Source: Lingula anatina
Lineage: Eukaryota; Brachiopoda; Lingulata; Lingulida; Lingulidae
Direction of reading: 5' to 3'
DNA: 60,629 nucleotides
NCBI RefSeq assembly: GCF_001039355.2
Contig: NW_019775431.1
Location: 168,725 to 229,353, forward strand
The translations under genes and the position numbers were made by a program. The notes under the pieces were generated by a model. That model was not told the origin of the DNA. It did not search any database and saw nothing but the letters and a program-made list of their open reading frames with translations. Positions within the stretch are counted from its first letter, which is position 1. Every line of letters begins with the position of its first letter. Below, piece by piece: positions 24,367 through 38,700 of the stretch.

Positions 24367-27300
24367 TGCCATTCTCTTCAGCACTGTTATACAGGACACA
24401 ACTCTTAACTGCATACTGAACATAATTTTGTCCACTTCTGCTTAATGACCACTGATATAGTCAGCGGTATCAAAGATTTGTGACATTTACCACAGTGAAC
24501 TTTGACATAATAATTACATTTCTTATTTCCATTATATACCTCCATGTTTTTTTTTTTAAGAAAAGTGAGTATAATGTCACTTCCATCATACAAAACAGTT
24601 TAAATGTTGACCTTCAAATCCTGAACTCTTTTGTTCAAGTGAAAGGGAACATATTTTAATAGCAGTACAGCAAAGTATAATCCAGGGGCGTAACCAGACC
24701 TTTAAAAATTGTACGCACAGATTTTAAAAATTCCCAGCAAAATGTAGACTAACGCAAGAGATGAGAGACAGCGTAATTACAGCATATGTACCACACATCG
24801 CAGCTTAATTTCCATTAATAAAAAAAACCATCATTTAGTCAGAAATATTCTCGCAATTAAAAAAGTTTCAAATATTCTTATTACCCAGAACGGTATATTT
24901 ATTTAAAAGGAGGCTAGCTTCGCATATGTGGAACCCCCTTCGAATAATCCTGGATCCACCTCTGAGTTGAACCAGGGAATTATATCCGATATAATTCGAT
25001 ATATCCGATATAATTCCCTGGTTGAACTAACATACGGTTTCATTCACCTTACATGTGGATGCATGGCTCCCAAAAACAACCAATTGTACGACACGACAGA
25101 GCTCTGATACATCTAAGTTTAATTATTTGTTTGTAAAAATTGCCCATGTCACCTTGTTAGTTTGGAGGGGTAAGCTGGGTCAAGTCCGTGTCAAAATTCT
25201 TTGAAGCTTTGCAGGAAAAATTCTTCATTTGTTTCGCTAGCTCCTTCTTAAACCTGGTGTCCAGATTTTATCTAGTGCCCCCAGGGTTGCGGGAGCTGCT
25301 CATTGAAAATAACACTAGGCAGATTTTTACCTGAGATAAATATCGCCAGATATTCTCAAGAAAGAGGGTACAGAAGAGTTGAGGGCCACTGAACCCTCCA
25401 ATTAAGAGGTAAAGGAAGTTTCAGTTAGACGGACGATTAAGATAGGACTTGTTAAGGTTACAGGCATTGTTTACCTCAGNTGCCTAGTTACGCCCATGTA
25501 ATCTGTCTGAGCAACTTATCTTTTTTTACATTATCTGTTTTTTTCTCACTTACCTTTTCCACCAGAGGCTCCTATTGCCACAACTTCACCAGGGGAGAAA
25601 AGGTTTGCATCTATTATGGTCTTGTGAACTTCTTCCTCAAATGCCCAAAAGAAGCAGTCTTTACACAGAGCATCTCCCTGCAAAAATAAAGTTATGTGGA
25701 TAAAATTGAGCATTTACAATATGATAATGTAATACATTAAAAAAAATCCTCTGTCAGATGACTTACTAGTATGTGGACATCTTAATATAACTAAGCCAAA
25801 GTTGAAGCCAGTCCATCATGTTGCTTTTTTAATCAAGGAAAAATGCTGTACTCTAGTCAACCCAATCCTACACTTCGCTTTTAAATTTCAGAATTTGAAT
25901 TACATACAAATATTTTTAGCTCATAATAACATACACATTAAAATCTGAGGGACAGAGGGCATCCCCGCTATGCTTCATTTATTTATGCTTCATGGAGTTT
26001 TCTGTATTAGATAAATAAGGTAATGACTCCATCTTTTAAATGGGCAAAAATATATAACTTTCAGATACATCAATTTAAAATCATAAAAATTATATTTTTC
26101 TATAGTATTTGTGGTGCTTGTAATGCATAGAATAGAACAATAAGGTAATCTACTTTTTAATTTGGTTGCAACCACTAAATACGAATGCTCTTATTTTAAG
26201 AAATTAAGTTTTAAAAAATACAGGATCTGTAAAATTCACAATTTTCCTCCCATTAAAAAGATCAAGTGGTTATTGTAATCACTTGTCATTCTGATCCTCA
26301 GTGATTTCAACATGAAAAAATAATTTATTTATTCATTCTATCAAAAACATTTAAAAAATGACTATCCATACTAGTAGTAGTAGTGTAGTAGTCAGTGGCG
26401 GATTTAGGGGGGGGGGGGTCAGGGGGGTCCTGACTCAGTTTCACATCTGTAGACCCCCCCTCCCCTTCAAATAATCCTGGATCCGCCTCTGGTATTTATT
26501 TCAGGGAAAACATATAATACCATAAAGTCTGCGATGAACATAGTTTCCTTCAGCTTTATTTTCACACATTTATAACATCCTTTTTTTTAACATATCAATA
26601 AATTCACATTTTGAGGTACTTATATATGACATATTGTTGTGTTGATATAATGTGTTGGTGGCAGCAGCTGGGCACCTCCCCACCTCCCCCCACTTTCATA
26701 TTCAGTCAGTTTTTAGGTGTGCACCTTTTCCAATTTCTTAACTTGTCTTCGATTTCAAGGTTGATGGGTTCCAGTTGGTATCAGAGTGCAATGCAGTATT
26801 TTCCTGACAGATGCAGACAAATTAGTAGGAGCAAAGCAGATGTCAATTACCTGGTATAACACAAGAGAAAGATCTTTTTTAGACTTCACAAATCGTGTAA
26901 TACCCTGACACTAGCATCTTGCTAATTGGAATATAATTATAATGTGTTAGTCTTGGTACTTGGAAGATATTAGGTCCACCTGAACTTATTTTGACTTCAA
27001 TGGTACAGCCTTCTTTATTATTAGTGGAACTGATATTAATTAAGCCATGGCTAGCAAATAGAACAAGACTCAGCTGACTGTATTCAAGATTCAGGTACGT
27101 CACCTTCTAGAACATCCCATGCCTCACTGCACTACCGTTACATAGATTTACCATAAGCAGTACTTATTCCCACTTGGGGTCCCGTATCTGAATATTAGGC
27201 GATGGCCCCAACTTATGAAAAAAGTTTAAATGAAGACCAAGTTAGGTTGTTGCTTTTTCTTCAAGTTTTAGTACTATAATACAGTAATTACTCAAACCAC

Positions 27301-29734
27301 ACTTTAGGCTAAACAGAAAACTCACCTTTTATGTTCTCAAGTTGTAACTTAAAATTTCTTATATATGTGCAACAAGCTACTTCAAGAACAACATGTGAAA
27401 AAAAGTGAGTAGAAATTTTAAACTTTCAGAGCTAATTTCAGCCTTCTTTTATATGGCAATTCTTCATTTGGGAAAGCACATGGAATGTCAAGGTTTAATA
27501 ATTTTCATCACATGGAGTCTAAGAAGTAGTGTTTTCTGATTAGTTTTCCACTGTCAACCTTGCTGGAATTACACCTGGTGTATCCCTACCACTACTTTGT
27601 GTCTGTGTTGGTATACCATTTGCTACATTTTTTTATTAAATGCTGAATAATATATGAGTAATATTCAATTCTCTTGGGCAGTTCTTCTTTTGCATTTGTA
27701 TCAAAAGGTGGTAACTCAGGCAAAAATGACTTTTTTCTTATATTCATGTGTTTTGACTAAAAACAATATTATAAGAGTAAAAAACATTGAAATGTAAATA
27801 TGGAGCAAGCGCAGATTCCCTGTTACACATAAAAATCACCACTACCAGTTTCTTATTGGATTAAAATAAGTCAACATGCCAAAGGATCAACCAAATTAAT
27901 CACTCGGTCAGCATAAAAAAGCTTTAAAACTGCATCTTCTTCAAATTTCTGGCTGTAAATTTGACCTATGTATCCCACCTCCAGTTTGTTAAAATTCCCT
28001 AAATAATGCAATATGTATACATTACTGCTTCACATACAATAAATAGCATAATTATTCAAATGGTCGTTGGCAGAAAATGAAAGCAGAAAATATTCTTTCA
28101 AATATTATTTTTCAAGAAATATAAAATTATATCCTTTGTTATCTCTCACAGTTATGCTATTAGGAACTATATGGTGGCATATGATCAAGTTTAGTCTCAA
28201 TGATTTGACTTGCCAACTTGCTTCACATACATCTGTAAGGTATCCTGTCCATGGTTTCTCACCAAATGGAATCTTCCTAAAAAAAAAGTCATTGCTTTAT
28301 CTGTCGTGGTTTGATTCTTTCTTCATCATATGAATTAATTCTTAAGATATAGTTCCAAATCACAAGACCCTCACTATGACCACCATGTGTTCTTTAACAT
28401 TTCAGGATGATATCAACATCCAAGTACTTTTATTTCAGGGGCTTTATCAATTTTCAGTTTGGAATTGGGAAGAATAACTAGTTTTGCAGTATATAAAGAC
28501 ACAAAAAATAAGACTTTGGGAATCTTCAAATGCAGCAAAAAATGATTTAAATTACCACAGTTAAAGTAACACAATCAATTTTAAGCATCCAATCCTGGTA
28601 CACATACACAGAGTATGCTCAAGGTATCCATTCTTCAAAAAAGTACACTTCTTCTAAATAGCCTAGCACGCTGAGATATATAGCCATAACTATCAAAGCA
28701 CTGACAGGTGCTCCTACTTTGTTACTGCCCGATTCTATGCAAAAAAAGATCAATAAAGCAGAGAAATGGCCAATGAATACTAATGAACTACTTGGGCCCA
28801 TTTTTATTACCCATTTAGTTGAAGGTATGAATTTGTAAGGCACTTACAGAGACACTTGAGTTTTTTTAAACTAAATTTTGGGGAAAAAATCAAATACATT
28901 GCACTTTATGAAGGTATATTATATAAGTTTGAAAAAAATATCTTCAGGTCATTTTTTCTAAACATCCTGCAGGGATATTTTTCTCAACTCACACCTAAAA
29001 AGAGACAAAAGGCCTCAAACAAAATACCAAATGTCAATAATTTCTTCTGAAATGTCAGGAAGATCATTGCAATCTAAATGAGTCTGTAACTAAGTTATTT
29101 AATTACAAATAGTGTAAAACATTCGATCCAAGTGCAAGAAAGGGTTGAGTAGGAGAAATTTTTTTCTCTTTTTCTCAAAGAAAAGTACATTTGACATAAA
29201 AATCCTGCACAGTATTTTATAACTCCAAGCTTTAGTAATGCAGTTAATATGGCTGCACAAAAAACGGCAAAAATATAAACAAAATCAAAGAAATAAAACC
29301 AAAATAAAAATGTATCAAATGCTGAAAATTTGAAAAAAGGTAAAATGCATGTTGTTTTATAACACACACAAATATTACTTTCATAATTCATTTTTCTTTG
29401 TGAATGAAAAAAAAAAAAAAAAAAAAGACAATTTGACCAAATAACAAGAAGCATTTCTGTCTTAAGACTAGTGTTGGTTCCTAATTATATAAGTCACTGA
29501 TAACACTTTCAATAATTCAACTCAAATGATTAATAATGATAATAATAATCAAAATAAACTTAAAGTTTATATTAAGAAGGTAAATATGACATACACTTAT
29601 CTTACACTTACCATTAGTGTATACACTTGTCTTAAACATGGCCCGCTGAGGGGTTAGATTATAATATTGTTTGTTATTTTAAAAAATAAGTACATTATTT
29701 AAATTTAAATAACAATGAAGTAAAATTGAGTCAA

Positions 29735-29788
<54 letters not shown>

Positions 29789-32700
29789 GCAAAAAAGCAA
29801 TATATAAGTAAAAATCTAAAAACTATATAACTTATTTAGTATATAAATAAAATTTACTTTCGATTTTTTTAAACATTTGTAAAAGTCTCCAAGTTTTTTA
29901 ATGTCAGAGTTTATGCAGTTCCATATGTCAATTCAAGTCTATGTATAGGACCTGTACATAGTATGTCTTTATGTTTACCAATTGGTGAATAGAGATTTCC
30001 CTTATTACTTGACATGGCCTGTAGTGTCTATGGTTGTAATACCCAGTAAGTCCCTAATGGATTTTAGTGAAAAGTCCATTTAGTGATTTAAAAACTACTG
30101 TTGCTTTCTTGAATTCTATCTATTTATAAATTGTTTGCCAGCTCAGGTTCTTGAATAGTTCAATTGATGGGTGGTTCTTGGCTTCCTTTTCTGGTGTATC
30201 TAAAATGATTCTTACACCACATTTTTGAAGTTTGTGTATGTCTTCTAGTTTTGTGCAGCTGCTCCATACAATGGAGAAGTGGTCCAAATGAGGTAGTATG
30301 TGCACATTATAAAAGAGTTTCCTTGTTTCCTATGTTAGATATGGCTTTAATTTAGATAAAAGAGACAGTTTGCTGATAATTTTTTTTCCAAGTTAAAACA
30401 GATAGTCATTCCAACCAAGATTTTCATTTATATGTATGCCTTAGAATTTTTCTGATTGCACATTTTCTTAAACACCCTCATTGAACAAAACTTTTAATGA
30501 GCTTCCAGTTTTGCATGTTTCTGTCTAGGTGTGATAAGCATTTCCACTTTTATATCCTACTTCTGAATTTCAGACCATCATTCAAGCATTTACTCTTACA
30601 GGCATCCATCTCTTCTTTACATGTGCTGAAAATGAATCAAATGTCACCCACAAGACATCTAAATTACCACAAAGTGCAGTAAAAGAAAATCCACAGTGTT
30701 ATCTTTTTAAAAAAATAAATAACAAAATTCCACAAAAAAATATGTTTTCAATGCAGTACCACACATCAAAGTTGAGCAAAGTTCATGACATTGTTCTTTT
30801 CATTGTCTACCGCCCTTTTGACTGCTCAATAAAAAGGTGCCTGAAGTTTTATGGGGAAATTATGTCCAATTTCTTTCAAATTCTCTTATTAACTTGTCTT
30901 TGTGGAGAAATGAAATTGAGCAGGACACATCTGGTTGGTGACTTGTTTATAACTTTTCAAAACACTTTAAAATGACAGGCATTATTTTGGTGATGAGAAA
31001 ATTTGAAGTGACTTTCTTTCTTGTGATTCACTCACTTGTTTAATGGAAAAACTGGAAGTGACGCTTGCTCAATTAGGTAGAATTTCACCAGCATTTTAAA
31101 CCTGTCTTCAGGGGGAAAAGGACACCCATAAAAAGGCAATCGCTTTGCCCTGACCAAAATTGTGCATTTGTAATAATATGTCCTGTGTGTGCTAAGTAGA
31201 GCAGAGGAATATTAGTTACAAAGAAACACCAAATTGTTGCTATTAAACTGTTGTTTGCTGTTATTTCAGCTCAATTTGCAGTTTGCTGACAGGCAGGAAG
31301 TTAAAGGAGTTAGACAGGTGGAACAGAGGACATGGACCACAATACAGGTGTGCCTGATATGTAGACCTGTGTGTACCAAAAACCAAGGATAGAAAAAAAT
31401 CAAAATACACAAATTAAAAGGATAACTACTGTTCATTTTGGTCAAAAAAATGTAATTTCCTAGGGTAAACAACAATTTTCCCATACTTAGCAATGGTAAA
31501 TGAATCAGTCCTGACATTCAAAGTTAGTCCTGTTTTTTTTTTTTTTTTTCTAAAAAGTTTGGTTTTTTGTTATAATCTCTTAAGATATTTTTACAGAGGG
31601 TAGCTATCTATGGAGGTCACATATTCGGATGGCACGCACAGATTCTAAAATAATTGCGATAATCACTGTGGTAAAATGGATTTTATCATATCTCTATGAA
31701 TTGTTTACAATGTATTTATTGCAAAATATAGATCTGTTATCCCTTTAATGAAAACAATTCCTTTTTAGTAATGCAGTCTGTAAAATAAATCTCTGATAAT
31801 CTTTAATTTTTACAATAAAAAAAAATGTAATCAGTACAGTTATAAAAGTCAATATATCCAGGATACCGACACAACTCACCCAACTCTTGATATCTTATTC
31901 ACAAGACTCTTAATTTATAGCATATATTTTCCTAAGGAAGATTCTGTTCTCTAGAACTCAAGAATTCACTCAAATATTTTAGCTAATAGGAATATTTAAA
32001 CATTATATTTCTTGCACAGCAATTTTCATGGGAATTGTCATTTAGATCAATGAAGCCCAACTACTTTAATATAAATAATCTTCATTTGTTGTAATGTGGT
32101 CTACACAAACTAGCATCATTTCATCCATTGTGAAAATCAATCTTTTACATTCTGCATGATCACTCTCATGGCTATTCTAAGTTTCCCCCAAACATTCCAC
32201 TGATGAAATTATCTTCAAAGTTATGAAAAAGTTAGTCATACTTTTGCTTTCTTNCCAAAAAAAAAGAAATGCTATGAGTACAAAAAACAGCTAAACTTAT
32301 AAACAGTACAACACTAGTCAAGAAGTCCAGAAGGTCTGAATGCATTAATTTAATTAAAAAGCAGTAAAAAGAATGGTTAGTTCTTAAGTGTGGAACAGAG
32401 TTTCACCATGCCTTGAAGCTCAAACACCTTTCAAAATCATCCAATAGATAAGTGTCCTTTAGACACTGTGTTAAACCTTCAAGGGAACACTGCGTCATAA
32501 TGTCTTGTTGCAATACCATAGTGGGACTGGCACTCAGAACATAAAATATCATTCCACAAGGGGTCTAGTTGTTCACAAGCTTTTCTTCCACAATCTTTTA
32601 CTAATGGATCTTAATTATACTCCTCCAAGCATTTCAAACGCCAGCACTATGTTCTTAAAAATAACTTAACTTGAAACATGCAGATTTTGACTTAAGTATT

Positions 32701-35700
32701 CCCTACTTTTAAATCATTATTTCACCTCAAGTTAAATAACTGTGTAAATTTTATGTTTCTTTGTGTAATGTGAACTTTTTGACCAAAAGGGAGTCTAAAA
32801 TCCATTAACTCTGGAAGTCCTAGGGGACACAGACTTCCTGTTCTCCCATTTTGCAAAAAAAGCAAAGACAAAACTAGTGTGGTACAAAGACAAGACTAGT
32901 CAGCTGGTACAATGACAAGATTAGTCAGCAGGTACAATGACAAGATTAGTGTGGTACAATGACAAGACTAGTCAGCTGGTACAATGACAAGATTAGTGTG
33001 GTACAATGACAAGACTAGTAAGCTGGTATAATGACAAGACTAGTGTGGTACAATGACAAGACTAGTCAGCTGGTACAATGACAAGATTAGTGTGGTACAA
33101 TGACAAGACTAGTCAGCTGGTACAATGACAAGATTATTCAGCTGGTACAATGACAAGACTAGTATGGTACAATGACAAGACTAGTCAGCTGGTACAATGA
33201 CAAGACTAGTGTGGTACAATGACAAGACTAGTCAGCTGGTACAATGACAAAGCTAGTGTGATACAATGACAAGGCTTGTCTGGTGCAATGACAAAATCAG
33301 TCTGGTACAATGACAAGACTAGTCTGGTACAATGGCAAAGCTAGTGTGGTACAATGACAAAACTAGCTGGTACAATGACAAAATCAGTCAGGTACAATGA
33401 CAAGATTAGTGCGGTACAATGACAAGACTAGTGTGGTACAGTGACAAGGCTAGTCTGATACCAGTTCTTTAACATATTCAAATTGGGAATTTCAAAAAAT
33501 CACTTTCCTTTCAAACATCTATGGCTAATTTTAAATTATAATCTCTCGTTTTCTTATAACATTCCTTTTGATGGAATATGAAACACATCTAAATTGATGT
33601 CCTATCATCCTTTGTCTCACAAATGTGGTTTTAGACTTGAGTATACCAAGAGTATGTAAATATTATTAACATAATCTATGAAAAATTGAATCAATATTAA
33701 TTTACAAGTACTTTTTTCTGGGTCAATTCCATTTTTTAATAGTTTTTAGCAGTTATAAAAAGGCAAGATGAAAAAGGATACCAAAAAGTACTCAAGCAGC
33801 TCGATAAATCACATAAAAAGAAAAATGAAAAAAAAACTGGTAAAAGCTTAAAAGGCAAGTTAAAGCATTAGTTTGTGGTTACCTTAAATCCACATTTATT
33901 ATTCCTCTCATTTGTGACAAACATTTTCATTCTTAACAGTTCAACTCCATCATCTAGTCTGGGCCTAATATGAAGAGCAATAAAACCCAACTTCATTGCT
34001 CTGGCGCCTGTCAGTCACATTAACAGTTTCATTTAACCACAAAGATGTTACAGCAGCCACTTCTAACTGTCATCCTTCAATTTGTGGGCTTTTGGTTGGG
34101 ATGTTTTTTACTTGTCCTTGGCCTTTAAGTATAATACTCTATGCATAAGTATTAATTAGAGGACATTAATGCATGATGCAATTATAAGAAGTAATTTAAT
34201 AAATTGCTTATTGCATAAGTTATCATTTCTATTAAAAAATAGGACTGCAGCATCTATATCAAGACAATTCAAAGCGAAAATAATGTTTTTCACCACAGTA
34301 AAAATGTATATATTTATAAAAAAAACTGTCTCCTTTCCAATGATGAGGCCATAATAACTTGTCCACTTCACAAAACTACAAAAACAGTATCTTCTACTTG
34401 AAAAAGACAAGTCCTCCAAAGCCACAGAGAGAAAGCAGATACTTTCATCATGGCTTCAAGTAATCTTCAAACACAATTCACAAAAGCCAGTGACACTTCG
34501 TAATTTACCATCCCTAAGAACAACATTCTGTATTCATTTCTTATAACTTAATTAATGGATGCTTAATAGAACCACATTAATTCAATGGCAATGCAAATAA
34601 ACCTGCTAAGGCAATGGTTACACATGATTTATGTTGAACCCAGCACAGGCACTTCACCTTAATAAACAGGATTAAAAACTTGTGAACAGATGGATCTGCA
34701 TGGTAATCAATGGTCTGACCAACTGTTTACCATGCAAACGCAAGTCACTTCCAGGTGAAAAACTACGTAATTTTATTTATAAGAAGCAAAGATAAATTAC
34801 AGAACTGGCAGCTACTGAGTGGCAGTAAGATTGATAAAATATCTGATCCTTCGATCTCAATGTCATTTGTCAGCAAGTGTTTCTTGAATTTGATGTTTGC
34901 AAGAAGACAGTAACCCAATTTCCCCATGTTTCTTGAATTTTATGTTTGCAAGAAGACAGTAACCCAATTTCAAAAAATTTCAAAAAATTAAAACCCCATC
35001 CAAAAAGAAAAAGTAGGCTTAAAAACCTTCAATTGCTTTCATGCTGATAAAAATTCTTTTCTCTTGATTTTTTTTTTCATATATATAATTTTAATTGGAA
35101 TGAACAGGACAACATATTTCTAAAATTTCAAAATAAAGCCACCATTTATTAATTCTATTTTTTACAATAATATAATGACTAATTCATACCAAATAAAATG
35201 CTCACAGAAAAAGCCCTATCAAAGAGAGAGTTATCCGACCACAACTTATGATCGTGGCTGTTACAGTATTCCATTCAAGCTTTTTTCCAATCAAAATTAC
35301 AACAGTTGAATGTACCAGACGAAAAATAAATTGTCTAGGTTCATAAGAATCAGCCTCCTCACAAGCAGTGAAAACTCATATTAACCCATTGCCTCTGGCT
35401 ATCTCTGAGACAACAGACAGATTAATTGTGATTTCTTTAATCAATTCATCTCAACCAAGTCCTACCCTATTGTAAATATTCTACGCGTACTACCCACCCC
35501 AGTGTACTACTTGTATATTAGAAAATTTTATGACTAACTCAAGGCAAACTCACAGCTACTTTGGCACTTTACCCGCACAGTGCTCTAAGAAGTAATTAAC
35601 TTCATAAAGCAAGCTCAAAAGTAAATGATCAAAATAGCTAAATACTCATCAAGTTTAACACAAATCATTGCAGTATAAAATATCTTATCCAATATTTTAT

Positions 35701-38700
35701 CAACACCATTCTTTGTAACAATAACTACCATTTCATCAGACTTGCTTAGTATTTCTAGCAACTATGACTTTTTTTTAGTTGAAAATATTGACAAACTCAT
35801 TAACACACTCTCTTAACTATATTGCTAGACATTTTGTACCAAAGAGGACGGGGTATAAAAAAACTGCCCTACATTGATTAGTATAGAGTTTCTTGTCAGT
35901 TGTTATTGAGTCAGCAGCAATCATAAGTGTCCCACTAGCAAAATGTTCCCTCATTCAAACTGTATTCAGACCCTGTGCAAAATGAAAAGGTTTCCAACTG
36001 TTGCCTTGGGGCCATCACTGCTGGCCTTTTATTTACTAACAAAACTCATAAAACAGTCCATCAATTTTTATCAGTTTATGCCACTAAATGGTTGTACATC
36101 TCAAAGGCTAATTTTGTGAAAAATCGTCCTCTTGTTAGCAGGTTGCTGTGACTTCCTACAACGAAAACACACCACGTTTCCAGCATACCTCTTTGAACAT
36201 GCCATACCACCTACCCTACATGAGAGAAATTACATTTTCATTTTTTTGTTGTCAAGCTGTTTCACTACCATATTAGCCATCACAAGTGTCTTGCCTTTTT
36301 TCTCACTCTTTTCAGAGTCTTTTGTAAAAAGCTTGGTCATTTGTAAATTCTATTGTCTTGGTGAAGCTTTGAAATCCTATCCCAGCTATCAAGACACAGC
36401 AGGAGGAAGGAACTGCTCATTTTGACATTCAATATGGGGCATATGCCGAGATCATCTGCTCTCAAAAAATGACTACAATTTTATTTTATGTCAAGCTGAG
36501 TCTTTCACTCCAGCCTGTCAACTCTGATAGAGCTGTATTCTATTACATGGCTAGGAAATGGGTTTGAAAGAAAGAAGTGTCCAACAAATTGCACCAAAGA
36601 TATTACTCCAAACAAATAGCAAAAGAGGATTTGTTGAATCTGCCTAATCTTCAGGCACTCAAAAAAGATGTGTATATTGTATCCTTTCACAATTGGCCTA
36701 ATAGCTTTAAGCACACAGTTAAGAACCCTTGTGGTAAAAAATATTAATAAAATACAGATTAAGTTCCTGAGCAGTAAATACCTATGAACAAAATTAAAAA
36801 AAAAAAACGAAAAATATANTAAAAAAAAAAAATAAAAAAAAACGAAAAATATAAATTAAAAAAGAAGAAATTGTTGGACAGAAAAAGAAAATTGCCATGA
36901 ATGATTAATAATTGATATATCATATAATTAAAACAAGGCAGCAAAGCCACTTATATGGACAGACAAATAAATGTCATAACTGATAAAATGATGTTAAAAC
37001 AGGCTAAAATGATAAGCAACCTATTTACCAATGAAAGTGCACAAAGATGTTTTTGTCAATTTTTATGTAATAATATGTACTGATAACAGGAAATGAAACA
37101 ACAAATGGCCCACCCAAATATAAGTACAAAATCCACTTGCCCAAATACTGGTGTACCTTTTTGTATGCAAAATACAGGTTTTAACAAAATAAACTTTCAG
37201 TCATGAAAGTATTTATCATGACAGGCCAGGGGGCAGGTATGTTTATCCACTTTGTCCTTTTCTCTTCTCACAGCTGCTTGTTCTCAATCGTCAATTTACT
37301 TCTGTTAGCTATCACAATGCTTATTCATTTTGACAACCTCTGTATTTGGTCAGTTTATAAGCAATTGGCTTGGGTCCACTTTCATAATTTCAACTTTCCT
37401 CTCTTATTTATTCCATGACTGAGCTATCCACCTAACTTTCTCATGGCAGCTTGGGAAATATTAAATTAGTACGCTCCATTTCTTTAACCCTTTGGCACAT
37501 TAGACCTTACCTCTATCCCCTGCTTATATCATACTAATATTAATATTAGTAAGTTTCTAATTTTTTGGTTTGCTTGATTTTCCCCATTATTTCTCATACT
37601 GTTATCTATTGTCATCAATATTTCCTTCATTACACTATTATTTACATTTGTTCAGCTTAATTTTGTGCATTTCAATTCATCATTGTCTTTTAGTATTTTT
37701 CATTTATCATCTGATCTTTATAAATGCAACATTCTACTTAATGGTTTTCTTTGTTTTGTTTTTTTTCTATTCATTACAGTACTACATTCTTAAATTATTT
37801 GCTCTACTTATATGATTACATTATGTACTTCATATTTTTCCTCATAATTTCCAGGTATCAATGTAATAAATCATTCTTATTATTTAAATACTGATCCTTC
37901 ATCTTATGGTTAATCTAATACATTTAAATAAAGATCCTTAATCTTATGGTTAATCTAATACTACATATTTTATAGCACTGAAAAATGCCAATTTGTGAAG
38001 AAAATGCCAATTTGTAAGTAAAATTAAGTTATTTTGTCTGTAGGAAAAATGTACAGATTTGACATTTGAAAAGTGCAATTTTGGACACTCCCTTACAAAG
38101 TACTTGATAACATAATCACTCTTATTTTTAAATAAATGCTGGCATTCAGAAAATGTGATAAAATCAAAGCTTCATACCAACATGGTAACATAATGATACC
38201 TAAAGGGCCCATCTTTAAATTCAACTATTCTTTCATGGTCATGGATAAGCTTAGCTAGATTACAGAAACAATAGCATCCAAAACTGAAGTTATTGTGTCA
38301 GCAATAAAAGTGCTTAGAATTGACTTTTATAGCCATTATGGACAATACATTATAAATATTAAATTATAACCACAATCAATAATTTTCTCTGACCAATCAA
38401 CATTACTGCCATATTCACAAAAAGTTTCTAAGATAAAACTTTCCGCCCACTTGACTAAATGCCTTAAAAATGGCAAACTAGTTTTTTCTACAACCAGACT
38501 AACATCAGTCCATAAAAATAATCTTATTCAACTGATTATCAAACATACTGTGTTCACACTATGCTCAGTTATCTGGTTGCGAATTAGGTCACAATTCAAA
38601 TAAATGCAGTAGTGTGAACGCAAGAGGATTTCTGTAATTCAAATTTTCAAAATCCTGCAAGCGAAGTGGATTTCTAAGCGCGGTTCGAATCAGTAGCCGG

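Noticed and set aside
32865-33461. CRISPR-like array
   Set aside because: Units abut directly with 2-5 base linkers and no unique spacers, in an animal genome; it is a minisatellite.
38683-38700. B-box-like GGTTCGAATC in the duplication
   Set aside because: No A box or acceptor stem upstream, and the motif is altered in copy B.
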